Part shown: piece after piece, positions 14,148 to 24,859 of the stretch | Layout: each line of letters opens with the position of its first letter | Position numbering within the stretch: position 1 is the stretch's first letter | From: Karalla daura | Taxonomy: Eukaryota; Chordata; Actinopteri; Chaetodontiformes; Leiognathidae | Reading direction: 5' to 3' | Length of the DNA: 64,000 bases | NCBI GenBank assembly: GCA_029224185.1 | Contig: CM055211.1 | Span: 7,309,603 to 7,373,602, forward strand | Made by a program: the position numbers and the translations under genes | The notes under the pieces: generated by a model | What the model was told of the DNA's origin: nothing | Database searches by the model: none | Seen by the model: the letters and a program-made list of their open reading frames with translations, nothing else

Positions 14148-14340
14148 AGAGAGAGGGAGAGGATGCAAATCAGCCGGAGCCAGGTGTCTTTGTGTCTGAG
14201 CGCGTATCGGCTGATGTGAGCAGCATCCCTCTCTGACGTAGACGTCGCCTTCGGGGGGGTGGCAACTCTCAGCTGGTTTGTCCAACTACCCCCCCACCTC
14301 TGTCGCTCTGCTTCAATCAAAAGCACGCTCAGAACAAGGA

Positions 14341-14371
<31 letters not shown>

Positions 14372-17300
14372 AGGGGGAAGTGCTGGTTCTGATTGCGGTG
14401 ATCAGAGTGGAGAGTCAGAGAAGGAGGAGAGGGAAAAACAACAACTGGCTTCAACACAGCGTGTTGACTTTCTGGAGAGCGACGGAGAAGAAAGAGGGAG
14501 GGACAAGAGGTGGGGGGGGGTATCCACAGGGGAGGAGGTGGCGGAGAAGCAGTGGGGGAAGCACAGATGATTGGATGGAGGGGATGCGAGGGAGAAGAAG
14601 GGGGGAGGGTGAGTGGAGCGCATCGCCTTAGACTCATAAATATGTGCAGGAAACAAAACCAGATCCTGCTACTGTAGCAGCCTGTGCTGCTCCGCTCTTT
14701 GTTCCTCAGTGAGGATGGAGGCAGCCCTCAGCACAGCCCGGGAGGAGTTCTATCTATTATTTATCTACGCTCCGTGTCTGGTGGCTTCTCTGTTGGCCAC
14801 CGGCACCCGGGGGCTGTTTGGACCCGAGGAACCTACACAGTCTGGATCACAGCACCGAGTATAATTTGCTCATTTCGGGTTCACAACAAGGAGCATCTGC
14901 AGTTCAAACCTCCAAAATCTATCATGGTGGGATATGGAGAGACTGCTCTCTCTCTGTGTGAGCAGGAGCAGGTTGGAGCTGCAACAAACCGTTACTCCAG
15001 GAGCTGATAAATCTGTCACAGACCTCCTCTATTAGTCCATTAGTAGTTTGGTTTACAAAATGACACAAAAGCTGCAAAAAAAATCACCTCAACCTCATCA
15101 CCTCAACAACATTCAGAGATGAATGCGTGTGAAAGGAATTTCTAATTTCCATTGAATGTACAGAGGTGAGGGTGCTCTACAGAGTGCTGTGGAGCTAGGA
15201 GCACCTTTCACATTACGTAAACAATCGCTCTAAAAATACCGACGGCACAGAGAGATGTCTTGAAATTTATTGCATTTGGCATAAATTCTAGCAAATTAGA
15301 CCTGAAAGCTTTCCTCCGTCCTGTTCTCCTCTCACTCAATCATCCTTGATACGACTCCAGTGTCTGTCTCTGCACAGAGGCCTTGGCACGTCAGACAGAT
15401 GTGTGATTTTCTGAGCAAACGTGAGGAGATGTGAGGTGGTTCCCTCCCTCCGTCTCCTCCTCCCTGGGTCTCTAATATGCACGTGGAGACGCTTTAATTG
15501 GCCTTTGAGACACATCTGCACTGCCCGCCTCACCTCCGTCAAATGTGTCTAAAAATAATCGCAGGCCTGGTCCGTGCTGCTGATTCGCTTTGCTGAACAA
15601 CGTGCTTTTCAGTGTTGAGCAAAGGCACGCTCATGTTTATGGGCCTTGTAAACACGGAATCAATATGTGAGATTAACTCCCGCTATGAATCAGGGGTTGC
15701 TTACTGAATGCTTTGGTTTCTGGTCATTACCTCTTCCTCCTCTCGCTCCATTTGTTTGACCATTATCAGCCTGCTGCGAGGAGCCCAGGAGCCGCTGCTT
15801 CACCTCCTCTCCTCCTCTCCTCTCCTCCATACAGTCGGAGCTAAATCTGAAATTAGACAGTCGTCTCTTTTCCAGGAGATTTAGTGGATTGCGCCTCTGT
15901 TGATTGTTATTTTAACAGACCTCGCTCTCCTCGCCCGCATCAACCCTCCTCCATCCATCAGCAGCGAGAGGCAGAGAGCGCAGCAATCGATACCGATGCT
16001 TTATGCCTGATATGGGATACACCCCCAAGTAGCAGTCCCAACGCCCCCGGATCAATATTCCCATCACAATACGAGATTCCAGGAGCATCATCCAGACCAG
16101 ATGCAGCGGCGCAGCTCACATTTCAGGCTGCTTGGAAATAACTGTCACCGGGGATTTTTTTGCGCGTTGACTAAAAGCCAAAACGACCGGGCTTCAACCC
16201 ACCAATATCATCTAATATCAGCATTAAAGGAGACGTAATCACATTTCAGAGCCGCGCTCCATATATCTCGCTCTGGCTCTTCGCTGGGATGTTGCGGAGG
16301 CCGCAGCCTCCGTAGTAACTTGTGCACCTCTTCATTCTGCAGTTTACAGAGAGCCAGACATGAATCAGTGCTCTGATTGACCTCCGTCATGCAAACGCGC
16401 TGTTACTTTATCTCCTTGCATCTGGAATTAAAAACGTCTACTCGGGTGGCCGCAAATCCTGACTCCACACGGGAATCACAGACTCTGGCCGAGCGTTACG
16501 AAACACTTTTGACAGGTATAATTCTGAACACGCTACGGTTTAATTAGCCTAAAACAACAAGCGGGCTTCACGGAGAAGCATTGATTTAGTGACAGAGGCC
16601 TCTTTCTCGTGGAGCAGCCTTGATGGATGCCTTCCAGGCCTACGGCTTCATCAGCAGCCAGTCTGGCATCATCTCCCCGCAGAGGGACCCAGATTCTGCT
16701 GCTCTTACATCACGCTGGGATCAAACCCGTTTCTGCTGCGACGCACAGTCCCGTCCAGCGACCATCGGGTCAGTCAAAAGGTTGAAGACCTGCCCCGAGA
16801 AGCAAACCTGCTCAGGAGCCGACACAGCCCAGAGGACGCTTGCGAAACATTAACTTCGCTGTAATTGCCTCCACCGTTCTGGTCTGCAAGGCATCAAATT
16901 AAAATGCTTCACTTCAAACTACAGGCGCTTCTGGTGCCTCAAAAGAAAAGGAGGTTACAGCAGACTGAACCCTGAACCTCCCCGATCTCTACTTCCTACG
17001 AGGACTCTCACGAGAAGCAAATACGAGCAAGTCGCTTCGGCTCACGCGGTGGATGAGGTTTGAAAATCCCAAATGAGAGCGGCCGATGTTGACTGTCACA
17101 CTGCAACCCGATCCTAGCAGCTAATCCTGCCCGGAGCCCCGAGAGTTCCTGTGAGCGGCTGTGTCCCAGCGCCATGGAAGACAAACAGCAGGCCCCACGC
17201 CCGGGAAACCGCGTCAGCCGCACCCGCTCTTATTGCCTCAGCTGCCTCGGGAGAGCAGACCAGCTCATTAATTGTGCCGCATCCCCTAATCCACTTGTAG

Positions 17301-20300
17301 GTAATATTCGGGGCATGCGAAATCATCACGCGGCTGTGGATATAGATTAAGCCTGCGGTGAAATGCAGACGCGAGGGAAGCTGGGAATGCAGACTGAAGA
17401 TCTAGAGCAGACAGAGCTCAGGGTTCGACTGCAGCATGACACGATGAGATCCAGGTGAGATGCGTTTCGTTTTGTGGTCTCAGGTCTGAATTTTCAGGAA
17501 TCACAGACAGCGGGCATCATTTGCTGCGTCTCAATCAAAGCAGGAGGAGATGAGATGCAGAGTGAGTCTAATCGAGCGCTGCTGACAGCAGCCTCCAGTG
17601 TATTCCCCTTTGTTTTCATTTCCATTACAGCTGCTAATTGAGAAGGCGCTTTATGGTTCCCTGCGATGGTGCGATCCCTCTCTGCCCTCAGTCTGTGAAA
17701 GGATTCCCAACGAGCCATTTCATGCTCTCTCTCCCTCCCTCTCTCTCTCTCTCTGCTCCCACTCACCTCTCTGCTTCTTGCTGCTCGGCCCACTCGCTCC
17801 TTCCCTGACGCCTCTCAGAGCCCTGCGAGCATCCAGCAGCTCCTTGCGCAGCATGACGCCTCCGTACCGGTGAACATCTAGACCATCTCGGGGGGCCCTG
17901 CTCCGTCCCGTGCTGCAGGGGTGAAATGGCCTCCCGAGCAGCTCCGGGTCAGAGGACGTGGCGTCTCAAGATGGCTGCTGCACCTTCAGACTTCAGCTCC
18001 CTCAGCCCATGTCTCTCCCCAGCTCTGCCTGCCTACTTCAGCGGTCTATTTCCAGTCCCCCCCCGTGGTACAACCCCTGCAGCCGAGCTGCAGTTTCCCT
18101 CTGTGACCCCCCGTCAGAGACCCCCCTCCTCCTCCCTTCCTCCGGCTGCAGCAGGAGATTAAAACACCCCCCCCCCCCCCTCCACCCCGAGCTGGACGAC
18201 CTTTGCTGTCCTCTGGGGGTCACTGTGCTTGGAAACTCTAGTGGTGGTATTAATGATCCTCCACATTTACAGGACAATGAGACAGTCGAATGAGATGCCG
18301 ACGGCGATGAAGAGCTCGTAAACCTTGGCAAGAAAAACACGGCAGCCTTGAGCGAGTTAAGAGTTCGCTCCAGGATAAATGGATATGAGGAGACCAGCAT
18401 TAACGCTGGATTTTATCATGATCCAAATATGAATTAGAATACGGGTCGGCCTGATTGCATACGTATTATTAGGCGTTCTACTTAAGGATCTGATGGACCA
18501 GACCTCCAGGCGTTAAGACCGAGTGGTGAAAGCTACCTCTGTCAAATCGACTCAGTCCTGATTATCCCGCCCCCTCTCTTTCTCTCTCTCTTTCCATTTC
18601 CTGTAACTTTTCACCTCCTCCCTCCTGTCCCCCTGTCTACCTGTCAGCCTGGACCTTTATGCTGGTGTTTCTGACATCCCATTACAGGACTCACACCATT
18701 GTGCTTTTTTACTCCTTCCTCCTACAATTTCACCTCCTGAGCTGCTTCAGAAAAGTGCAGCGCAGACCTTTCCAAATGTCACCAGTGAGTAAGTGCACGT
18801 CACGTCTCGGACGTCTGTGGTTCCTGTGCTAACAACAGGACAACCATCGTCTGTGATGTTCAGTCATAAAAGCGGCTTAAAATACCAGCGATGAGCGATG
18901 TGCTTGCTTTCTCAGAGTTTCCATCAAACGGCCTCTCCAGCCTCCTTTCGAAGGCTGACAGTACGTTAATAGAGGGCCGTACGCCACAGGGGTGACGTCA
19001 ACGAAGCGGTCTAGACTGGTGACACAGCAGCGCTCAGGTTTCTGGTTGGTCTGATCTCTCAGGGTGATATCTTAAAGTGCCAGACCTGACTGACTGACTG
19101 ACTGACTGACTGACTGAGGGACCGACTGCCTCACTGAGCGATGCTCAAAAGCAGCCAGAACTGCCATTAAAACTAACCACACACACACACACGTGCACAC
19201 ACACACACGCGCGCACGCACACACACGCGCACTCTCCTCCACTCGTCTCCCTTTCATCACGCTGATGGTGATGGAGTGTGACAGCGCCGCTTCTTGACCG
19301 TGGCGAGGCTATAATTATCCGTGATGTCTGCTGGTGCAATCGGAGACGGGGGGCCGGCGGCGTCCACACATCACTGGAGCACGAGCCCGAGGGCCGGTAC
19401 GGCACATACCACGCCATAAATAACCACAAGGAGAGAGGGAGGAGGGAGGAGGGAGGAGGGAGGAGAGAGGCAGAGGTCAGAGCGATGGGGAACCAGCGAG
19501 GACCCACAAAATGGACAGAGATTGAGGATTTGTGGTGTGAAAACAAACAGAAATGAGAGCTCTGGCACCATTTTTTTCAGTCTGGCAGTGACTCAGTATG
19601 ACTGTGTGTTTTCCACTGCAAAATAATAGCTTAAAAAGGAAAAAAAAGATGAAAAACAGAGTAAGTTTTCAACTTGAGGTTGCCCTTTAGCGGTTTGTGT
19701 TTTTTAAGAATTCCTAGACTTAACTGGGTCAAAACTCAGCTTCTACGTCATGTTGCCTCTCACGTGCACCAGGTCTCACTCCAGTCGAGTTCAGGTCAAG
19801 TTCATTTTGTGAGGAGCGTAAACAGGAGGCAGACGAAGAACAGCAAACTGAGCGGCATCTTGAATGAAAGTGAAACCGGCAGGAGGAGACGAGACGGGTG
19901 GAAGGAGGAGGAAGAGGGAGGCGAGGCGAGGAGGAGAAACTGGAGTCAGAGAGTAAGAACGGAGGCCGGGGTGAGTGATGTGCCAGCTGGAGCGTGCAGC
20001 CGTGCCAGCTCACAGTGTGAGAGCTGACGACATGTGAGCTCCGAACTGTCAACTTTCTCCACAGGCTGAGGCAACGAGCTCCGTCCAGACAGATGCTGCA
20101 ACCTGCACATGTCTGCTGCTAGCTTCAGGCCTCCACGTCTTTATCTCTATGCACCGAGTTTGGAGAGGAGCAGGAAAGTTCTGCTGAACACCTTTGGTCC
20201 TGGGATCCTCCTGGACCTGGCCACCAGTCAGTAAAAACCATTAGAAGATTAATTAACGACTCCAAGTTTATGTTTTTATCTCTTCAAACCTATATGTGAG

Positions 20301-21466
20301 GTACAGTATGGGACTCTGAGGCCGGCTTATCCTGGTCTTATGGCCGGGGGAAGGGAGGAGGCTCTGGATGCTTTTTAAATGCTTTCCTTATCTCCGCGAG
20401 CCAGAGGTGACAAGATAAACTGAGAACCAACAGGCGATCCATTCAAATCCACGTCTCGCCTCACGCTGCAGCCGTGTCCTTGAGCAACACGGCCCGAGGC
20501 GCGTCTGCCTGGCTGAGCGAGCGCTATCACAGACGGAGACGTGCTGGAGACGAGCAGGACGGGCCTCGCCGCTCCGCCGAGGCCTCTCACACGGATCGCT
20601 TACATCTGGCGCGCCTCGCCGTGTGAATTTATGCCGGCAGAGCCACCCCGACCACCCCGGGCGAGGCGGAGCTGCACTCCAGAAATAGACGGCTTTCTTC
20701 ATCAAAACAGACCTGATCTTAGCAGCTTAATCTGGGTCTCATTGTTGTGTTGATCCAGTTGGTGAGAATCTCGCTGCTCTCCCGCACTGAGGATCAAAAC
20801 CACTGCACGCTCCACACTTTCAGGCTAAACAAGTGCAATAACACGCACTAAACTGAGAAAAGCACGTGTGTTTAGTTTCCTGAGGGTGAGAACGACTTTG
20901 GCCCGGTGCCCAAACCTCAGCTTCCACATGCAAAGAAGTGACACCGCTCCCATCCAACAAAACACTCTCTATTTACATCCACAGTCTAATTATACGCCTC
21001 GGCTGCGGATCAAAACACAGCCCTGTCAGACAACCAGCCTCATCTGTCTGAGGTTACGTTTCCAGGCTCTATTATTAATGAGAGGACGGTGAGACGTGGA
21101 GGCGTCTTTACCTTCTCCCAGGTCCATGACGGCCAGGACGGCGCTGCAGCTCGCCTCCCCCAGCTCGTTGGAGGCCACGCAGGTGTACAGGCCCGCGTCG
21201 TTGGTGTGGCAGTCCCGTATCCACAGGCCCCCGGAGTCCTGCGCCTCGGACGGAGGCAGCGCCTCATCGTTGTGGTACCAGGTGAGCGCAGGCTTGGGGA
21301 ATCCTCCCACCGACACCCGGAGCCGGATGTCGCAGCCCGTCCCGACCGCGGCCTTGCGCAGCTTGCGTGTGAAGACGGGCGGCGAGGGAGCGGCCGGCTC
21401 CTCGGAGACTTTGGACCGCTTGGAGGGGATGCTGATGCTGGGACTGGACCCAGAGGAGTCTGCCAT
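93..21466 (-). CDS. speg: speg, striated muscle preferentially expressed kinase, N-terminal part (18 coding exons; gene continues off the left edge)
   Basis: SPEG is a very large myosin-light-chain-kinase-family protein with two kinase domains, acting at the triad/junctional sarcoplasmic reticulum of striated muscle. The window holds the N-terminal ~1,320 codons. Coding exons run right to left: 21112-21466, 10615-10713, 8446-8801, 6868-7656, 6403-6770, 5888-6025, 5402-5584, 2729-2877, 2543-2631, 2214-2389, 1942-2125, 1786-1859, 1537-1695, 1252-1441, 934-1163, 719-838, 502-606, 93-299. Every junction is GT/AG and phase-consistent except exon 3 to exon 4. Domain order is Ig, low-complexity linker, five Ig domains, then FN3, the same order as mammalian SPEG. 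Motifs shared with SPEG as I remember it include CKMHFDGR, KMPSIPEEP and NKxGKAACYAHLYVT. Both kinases lie outside the window. Identity is confident; whether this is spega or spegb cannot be decided. Confidence 0.95.
719..1163 (-). CDS. speg: speg exons 15-16: sixth Ig domain
   Basis: Exon 15 (934-1163) opens AKMEKMPSIPEEPEV and continues DFVKPLADLEVIEGKEAVLK, TGMPYPTIGWYHNGKRI and ends MTQ plus one base. Exon 16 (719-838) supplies RDVHNLVIRSACHAHGGVY, KAVISNKVGKAACYAHLYVT. The KMPSIPEEPE and KAACYAHLYVT motifs match SPEG. Exon 15 uses TGTAAGC as its donor and exon 16 has a ttctccag acceptor; phases are 1 and 1. Confidence 0.92.
1252..1695 (-). CDS. speg: speg exons 13-14: fifth Ig domain
   Basis: Exon 13 (1537-1695) encodes ELTSSANLKVTPSREPLFTRKL, EVIEGRTARFDCKVSGSP and VTWMHF. 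Exon 14 (1252-1441) follows with TRVEESDNVRLLQEGGRHSL, SDTEGFYTAIAQNVHGKAEC and LYMQEPRAAISSH. The splice uses gtaaga and a ctcttag acceptor. Phase requires the AG dinucleotide at 1441-1440 to belong to the exon, giving HFE at the join. The closing Cys lies in KAECTAELYM, the usual I-set place. Confidence 0.92.
1786..2125 (-). CDS. speg: speg exons 11-12: fourth Ig domain
   Basis: Exon 11 (1942-2125) starts AAAQTALQVCREVRDVAVRAGESAMFEC and carries the near-invariant stretch IQPALLNCKMHFDGR. Exon 12 (1786-1859) adds LLLNSVHEDDSGTYTCKLSTAK. The junction is phase 2 across an 82-nt intron with gtggga and tctcag ends. CKMHFDGR is a strong SPEG signature among Ig-superfamily muscle proteins and the best single identifier of the gene in this window. 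Confidence 0.93.
2214..2877 (-). CDS. speg: speg exons 8-10: third Ig domain, the APEG-1 core
   Basis: Exon 8 (2729-2877) encodes the linker SDEESLSPQDEAMEVGDT and KEPPTFE. Exon 9 (2543-2631) gives SDQGVTEGQDVVITAKVSG and ends at MVYW. Exon 10 (2214-2389) gives KDRVTVKTAGRFAVRAT, DAGLYVCKIVNEYGAKQAEC and RVEVR. In mammals this Ig domain alone makes up APEG-1, a short product of an internal promoter. The in-frame Met within exon 8 (MEVGDTPAPTKR) sits where APEG-1 begins. In mammals, as I remember, APEG-1 ends by reading a few codons into the next intron; here the frame past exon 10 stays open across the 88-nt intron, so any fish short form would end differently. Confidence 0.93.
2442..2469. 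repeat. (GT)14 microsatellite in speg intron 9
   Basis: Perfect dinucleotide run between exons 9 and 10 of speg. Confidence 0.9.
4174..4221. promoter_or_regulatory. Candidate muscle regulatory module: MEF2-like box plus CArG box
   Basis: CTAAAAATAC at 4174-4183 fits the MEF2 consensus at 9 of 10 positions. CCTAATATGG at 4212-4221 is a perfect CC(A/T)6GG serum-response-factor box. They lie 28 bp apart in speg intron 7, upstream (minus strand) of the exon starting the APEG-1-type Ig. In mammals APEG-1 is made from an internal promoter in smooth muscle, and smooth-muscle promoters commonly use CArG boxes. That this pair drives a short speg transcript is inference. Confidence 0.4.
4665..4816. 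repeat. (GGAGA)n purine pentanucleotide repeat, about 150 bp
   Basis: About 30 units of GGAGA with a few GGAGAGGGGA variants near its left end. All purine on the plus strand. It lies in speg intron 7. Confidence 0.92.
5402..6025 (-). CDS. speg: speg exons 6-7: second Ig domain
   Basis: Exon 6 (5888-6025) encodes an acidic lead (STDEDEDQGPAQGPRFE) and the first half of an I-set Ig ending LSCTVSGSPPPT. Exon 7 (5402-5584) completes it with VTWRKSDVEV, RHSLAIKQMRPSDAGSYCV and a final LYIQS strand. The intron between them (5585-5887) has gtgaca and cctcag ends, phase 1. The DAGSY motif and the two Ig cysteines are present. This corresponds to the Ig domain at about residue 730 of mammalian SPEG. 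Confidence 0.92.
6403..7656 (-). CDS. speg: speg exons 4-5: Ser/Pro-rich disordered linker
   Basis: Exon 4 is 6868-7656 and exon 5 is 6403-6770, joined in phase 2 across a 97-nt intron (6771-6867) with a weak gtttgg donor and a cacag acceptor. Exon 4 opens PQSAVDSPKAP, carries RISDKVRAFEERH and a coiled-coil-like QRVQSYQSKFAEELQRIKKL, both echoed in mammalian SPEG, and is rich in Ala, Ser and Gln. Exon 5 is basic and Ser/Pro-rich (PPKPPRLSPSPTPSVSPLL) and ends in a SSEEG acidic turn before the next Ig. No folded domain is seen; this is the long disordered region between Ig1 and Ig2. The acceptor of exon 4 is cccctccag, with a second possible acceptor 9 nt further in. Confidence 0.88.
7712..7739. 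repeat. (GT)14 microsatellite, speg intron 3
   Basis: Perfect run 56 bp upstream (in speg orientation) of exon 4. Confidence 0.9.
8446..8801 (-). CDS. speg: speg exon 3: conserved linker exon whose 3' end is unresolved
   Basis: The acceptor is tgtccccag at 8802-8803 and phase 1 agrees with exon 2. The reading includes RHLGVEPLIRASHANL, SEESVSVGSDYYGSMF and SLYRGR, all clearly the SPEG linker following the first Ig. The frame then reads TFSMPL and reaches TAG at 8448-8446. No GT donor lies between the conserved SLYRGR and that stop. The end given is therefore the end of the open frame, not a proven exon end. Options are a non-canonical splice near 8457, a terminal exon of a short isoform, a weak GT just upstream (AT/gttcag or TCA/gtagga) that would lose conserved residues, or a local sequence error. 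No AATAAA or ATTAAA was seen on this strand in the following 800 bases. Confidence 0.75.
8802..10614. other. speg intron 2 (non-coding)
   Basis: Intron between exon 2 and exon 3. It is AT-rich near 9040-9130, with TATA-like stretches (atatatataaaag, ccttatataaagg) on the plus strand. Short glutamine-like CAG runs occur near 9490-9515 and 9860. Nothing gene-like was found. Confidence 0.5.
10615..10713 (-). CDS. speg: speg exon 2: short acidic linker exon inside the long first intron
   Basis: A 99-nt exon flanked by a cccccag acceptor and a TCAG/gtacct donor, phase 1 on both sides. It encodes DSETTEDETTEPQMETK and then a basic stretch GRHQDKAGRRGPSG. The acidic SETxED motif directly after the first Ig domain is also found in mammalian SPEG, which is why I accept this small exon. 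Phases agree with exon 1 and exon 3. It has no domain of its own. Confidence 0.85.
11441..11479. repeat. (GA)n microsatellite, speg intron 1
   Basis: Perfect AG/GA run of 39 bases. Confidence 0.9.
14103..14160. repeat. (GA)n microsatellite, speg intron 1
   Basis: About 38 perfect bases, then interrupted GAGGGA units. Confidence 0.9.
19087..19117. repeat. (TGAC)n tetranucleotide repeat, speg intron 1
   Basis: Just under eight units, perfect. Confidence 0.9.
19169..19230. repeat. Interrupted CA/CG repeat, speg intron 1
   Basis: CA runs broken by GTG and CGCGCG; alternating purine-pyrimidine throughout. Confidence 0.8.
21112..21466 (-). CDS. speg: speg exon 1: start codon and first Ig domain
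   Basis: The ATG at 21466-21464 has a good context (AAGATGG) and opens 118 codons that begin MADSSGSSPSISIPSKR. A Ser/Pro-rich lead of about 25 residues is followed by an I-set Ig domain at about residues 28-115: the first strand Cys in GTGCDIRLRV, the core Trp in LTWYHND, and the closing DAGLYTCVASN motif. This is the N-terminal Ig of full-length SPEG. The exon ends in GAAG followed by gtaaag (phase 1). The next coding exon is more than 10 kb away, a long first intron as expected of a large muscle gene. Confidence 0.93.
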
Positions 21467-22235
21467 CTTGGAATCTGTCTCTCACACTTGATGCTGTTTA
21501 TCTGGCTTCAGGATGAGCTGCGCTTATCTGGAGCCTCCTCTGACAGACGCCATCACAGGGGACGTTTGCACTGCAAAGACCACATCACATTTTTAGACAG
21601 TTCAGTGACAAAAGAAATGACCCGTTCACTTGTTAGTCTGAGTTGAAATAAGCCAGAATATGAGAGTGGGCCGCATGAGGGTGGAGGGCAGTTCTGTCAC
21701 GTCTCCTCCAACACGTCCACAGAGAACGTGGCTGCACCTTTCTGTCATTCTGGTGTGGCAGCACAATGTGACAATCCAGGGAGCTAAGGAGCCTTGTTCT
21801 GACCCCTGAGTCCATTACAATGCAGGCCAGGCCCCCGAGCCTCAACTTATCCAACTTGCACTGAGTGGAATGTGTAAATATAAGCACACACACACACACT
21901 GAGAGAAATGTCAGCAGCTGGATTTACTTTAAATCTATTTATTCTACAAAAACGCTGATGCACAGAGTTGCCTTAAATAGCCGTGACTCGCTAATGCAGA
22001 GAAATGCACCATACCTCACTTTTGCCATTGAAGCCGAAAGGAATCCCTTTGGACATCCCCGCAAAGTCCACGTGAAGGTAACAGGATCCATCAGGCCAAA
22101 TATTTCATCTCAAATCATTTGCTAAAGCCCGTGTCTCTGCGTGTCCTTTAGCCAGCACGGGCTGTAGGTGTAAGTCCGGCCCAGATCATGGAGCATTAAC
22201 AGCCACTGCCATGGTCCCTTTCAACAGCTTTAACC

Positions 22236-22257
22236 CTGGGACAGAGAGAGAGAGAGG

Positions 22258-22295
<38 letters not shown>

Positions 22296-22316
22296 GAGGA
22301 GAGAGAGAGAGAGAGG
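22236..22316. repeat. (GA)n compound repeat between speg and inha
   Basis: Runs of GA with GGGA and AAAGGGA interruptions. Confidence 0.9.
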
Positions 22317-22674
22317 AGGGAGATCCTTTCACCTAAATGTCAAACCACTGAGGCCTTCTGCTTTGCTGTGTTTTCAGGACGCAACCTTAAGAAAACACAA
22401 AAATCTATGTTTTTTCTATTCTAAATAGACTTTTTAGTTGCTAAAACTCCAGTCAGCTCATGTTCTCTGTCCCTCTCTCTCTCTCCCATCTCTGCCTCAC
22501 CCCCCCCTCCCACCCTAGCACAGCTACGTCAGGAGGTGGGGGGGGACAACAGCTGCACCACCATGGATAGGTCACATTTCTCAGGCTGCCATGTACGACC
22601 CACACACACACACTCACACACTCACACTCACAGACGCACACACTCTTAGCACTTCAGATAATATTATCAACCAA

Positions 22675-22675
22675 A

Positions 22676-22707
<32 letters not shown>

Positions 22708-22708
22708 C
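22675..22708. repeat. (GT)n(GA)n compound microsatellite
   Basis: A GT run passes into a short GA run. Confidence 0.85.
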
Positions 22709-24682
22709 AGGCAGAGACGGCATGCGTGTGACAGTTGGAGTTGCTATATAAAGAAGGTCCAAGAATAAAGACAGGACCTAGTGATTCATACAAGTGCAGG
22801 GCAGTGATATAACAGCACACCGCGATGGGAGTCTGAACAGTCACTGCAGCACAGTGAAGCCTGTTCAATCCCGTGAGCTTCTCACTGATTTTCATTGTTT
22901 GTTTTAGTCACATAAATTCATGTTCGAGGCAGAATCAAAGCTCAGAGCTCAGGCAACTGTGATTTGTCCTTCATCAAACAAATTCTCAGTGAGAGACCGG
23001 AGGCAGCTCTACACTGCTAAAGGTTTCTGTTTCTGAGTGAAGGCTGGGCGCCTCCTCCCAGGACTGGAGCGCGGCCTGGTTCAGGTTTCAGGCCTGGGCC
23101 TGGGCCTGGAGTCCTGCAGGCTGCAGCCTGGCAGGTGAGGACGGCGAGGAAATAAAACTCCTTGTGACAGGCGTCAGCACATCTCAGAGGAGCATCACAT
23201 CACCTCAGCATCACAGCGGGGCAGACATTAATGCAGCTGACAGAGGAGACATAGGGTGCAAACCCAGAAACAGCAATCTGCATCATGTATAAAATGAACA
23301 GTTAGAAATCCTTGACAGAACAGATAGAGTTATCATGGGTCAGTGATGTTTATTGCATGGTATTAAAAGGGCCTCTATCTTGAGCCAGTGGTCGTAGTAG
23401 TTTCTTTATTTGGATAGCCCAGTGATGCTCTCATCCCTGTCTGCAGGAATAACTCCAAATGGCCCCGACAGCCCTCTGAGACATGTTTCTGCACTGACAC
23501 ACACCTGCAGCATGCACTATCTGCTTCCACTGCTTTTCCCACACTTTGAGTGTCTTTGCTGGTGAAATTAGGATAAGGGCAGCGCACAGAGTATGGGAAA
23601 GCAGGCAGAAACTCTCATGAATTGATTTTATAAAATCCACACAAATCATCAGTTCGATCACAGCATTCATTTGACTGCCTGTCCTGCACTGTTGCACTCA
23701 TGCATATTTACACATCTGGATTTGTATTTTGTCCTTGTATCATTGGTCAGTCACTGCAAATCCTCATCAACGTGCCTGAGTGATAAAAACTAGAATCACT
23801 CACTTTTTAATGGAGAAATTTTGTGCCTGTCACTTTGAGGTTAAACTCATTTTCTTGCAACGCTGGGCTCATAATCTGAACCTCCTCAGGCGTTCAACAA
23901 TATCTGGAGGATTTAACATGACGATGGGACAAAAGTTGAGTGCTGGATTCAGTTGAATTATGTGTGAAATGAAGGGAACGGGTCTGAACAGTGCAGTTTC
24001 ATGACTTTTCTCACCAATCAGAGGCAAGAACAGCTCACATCTGTGCACACAAACAAACACAAACACTTTGACGTATAGTATTCTACTGTCATCTTGTGGT
24101 ATGTGCAGCATATGGCAGCTTTCAAACTTCACTAACATTCACACCAATCATCTGAACCACAGCACACAACTAATTCAAAAACACTTTTCGGATGTTACAA
24201 TGGCAGGTAAGCGAGGACGAAGGGTTGAAACATGAAGTGGACGCACCTGGCATGTCGATGCACGTTGATGCAGCCTCCTGTTCCACATGTTGCTGAAGTT
24301 CCTGTTTCACTCTGATCCATCCAGATGAATAAAGTGTAAAGATGTGACTGTGAGCCAGTGTGGACACAGTAAAAACGTCATTTTATTCTCCTTTTGTTGC
24401 AGCCACGCGTCGAAAACAATGTGAGGTCGTCTCTATGTAGTTACCAGTTGTGGCCACAGGAGGGCGTGGAAGCTGCTCATATGAACAGTGTCCTATGTGT
24501 AAATAGTGGCGGACAGAGACAGAATCCTGCAGGAATACAGTGAAACAGTGTACACAGATGAATATAAACCTAAACACTCTGCTGAGCCGCTCTAGTCTGA
24601 AAACAAACACATCAGTGAATGTCTACAACTGATAAAATGTCCTCAAACAGAAAAAACAACTCACTGAGACACATTCAGACAC

Positions 24683-24859
24683 TCAAGGCCAGTCAGATAG
24701 AGGAGGCACAGACCTCCCTCTCAGCAGGAGACAGTGGGAGGACAGGTGTGACAGAGTGAGTGGGAACACTGGTGTGATACCAGGAGCCAGGGAGCTCCAC
24801 CCTCGCTGAAGGAGACAAACCACCCCAGTAACGTGTGAAAAAAACACAGAAACAGATAA
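24683..24859 (+). promoter_or_regulatory. Candidate inha promoter elements: NR5A (SF-1) half-site and GATA site
   Basis: TCAAGGCCA at 24683-24691 matches the NR5A consensus YCAAGGYCR, about 310 bp before the inha start codon. AGATAA at 24854-24859 matches WGATAR. Mammalian INHA promoters are known to use SF-1, GATA factors and a CRE; no clear CRE is seen here. These are short motifs that also occur by chance, so the call rests mainly on position. Confidence 0.35.

Larger units (their letters stand above)
10714..21111. other. speg intron 1, about 10.4 kb, no gene recognised
   Basis: This stretch holds only short chance open frames, none with matching splice sites or a recognisable product. 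It contains GA repeats (11441-11479, 14103-14160), a TGAC tetranucleotide run (19087-19117), an interrupted CA tract (19169-19230) and poly(C) runs near 10998 and 18166. The segment at about 15900-17400 is low in simple repeats and mixed in composition, the texture often seen in conserved non-coding DNA, but I cannot test conservation. Confidence 0.5.

Noticed and set aside
19087..19230. CRISPR-like array of short direct repeats
   Set aside because: Plain tetranucleotide and dinucleotide microsatellites with no spacers, in vertebrate DNA.
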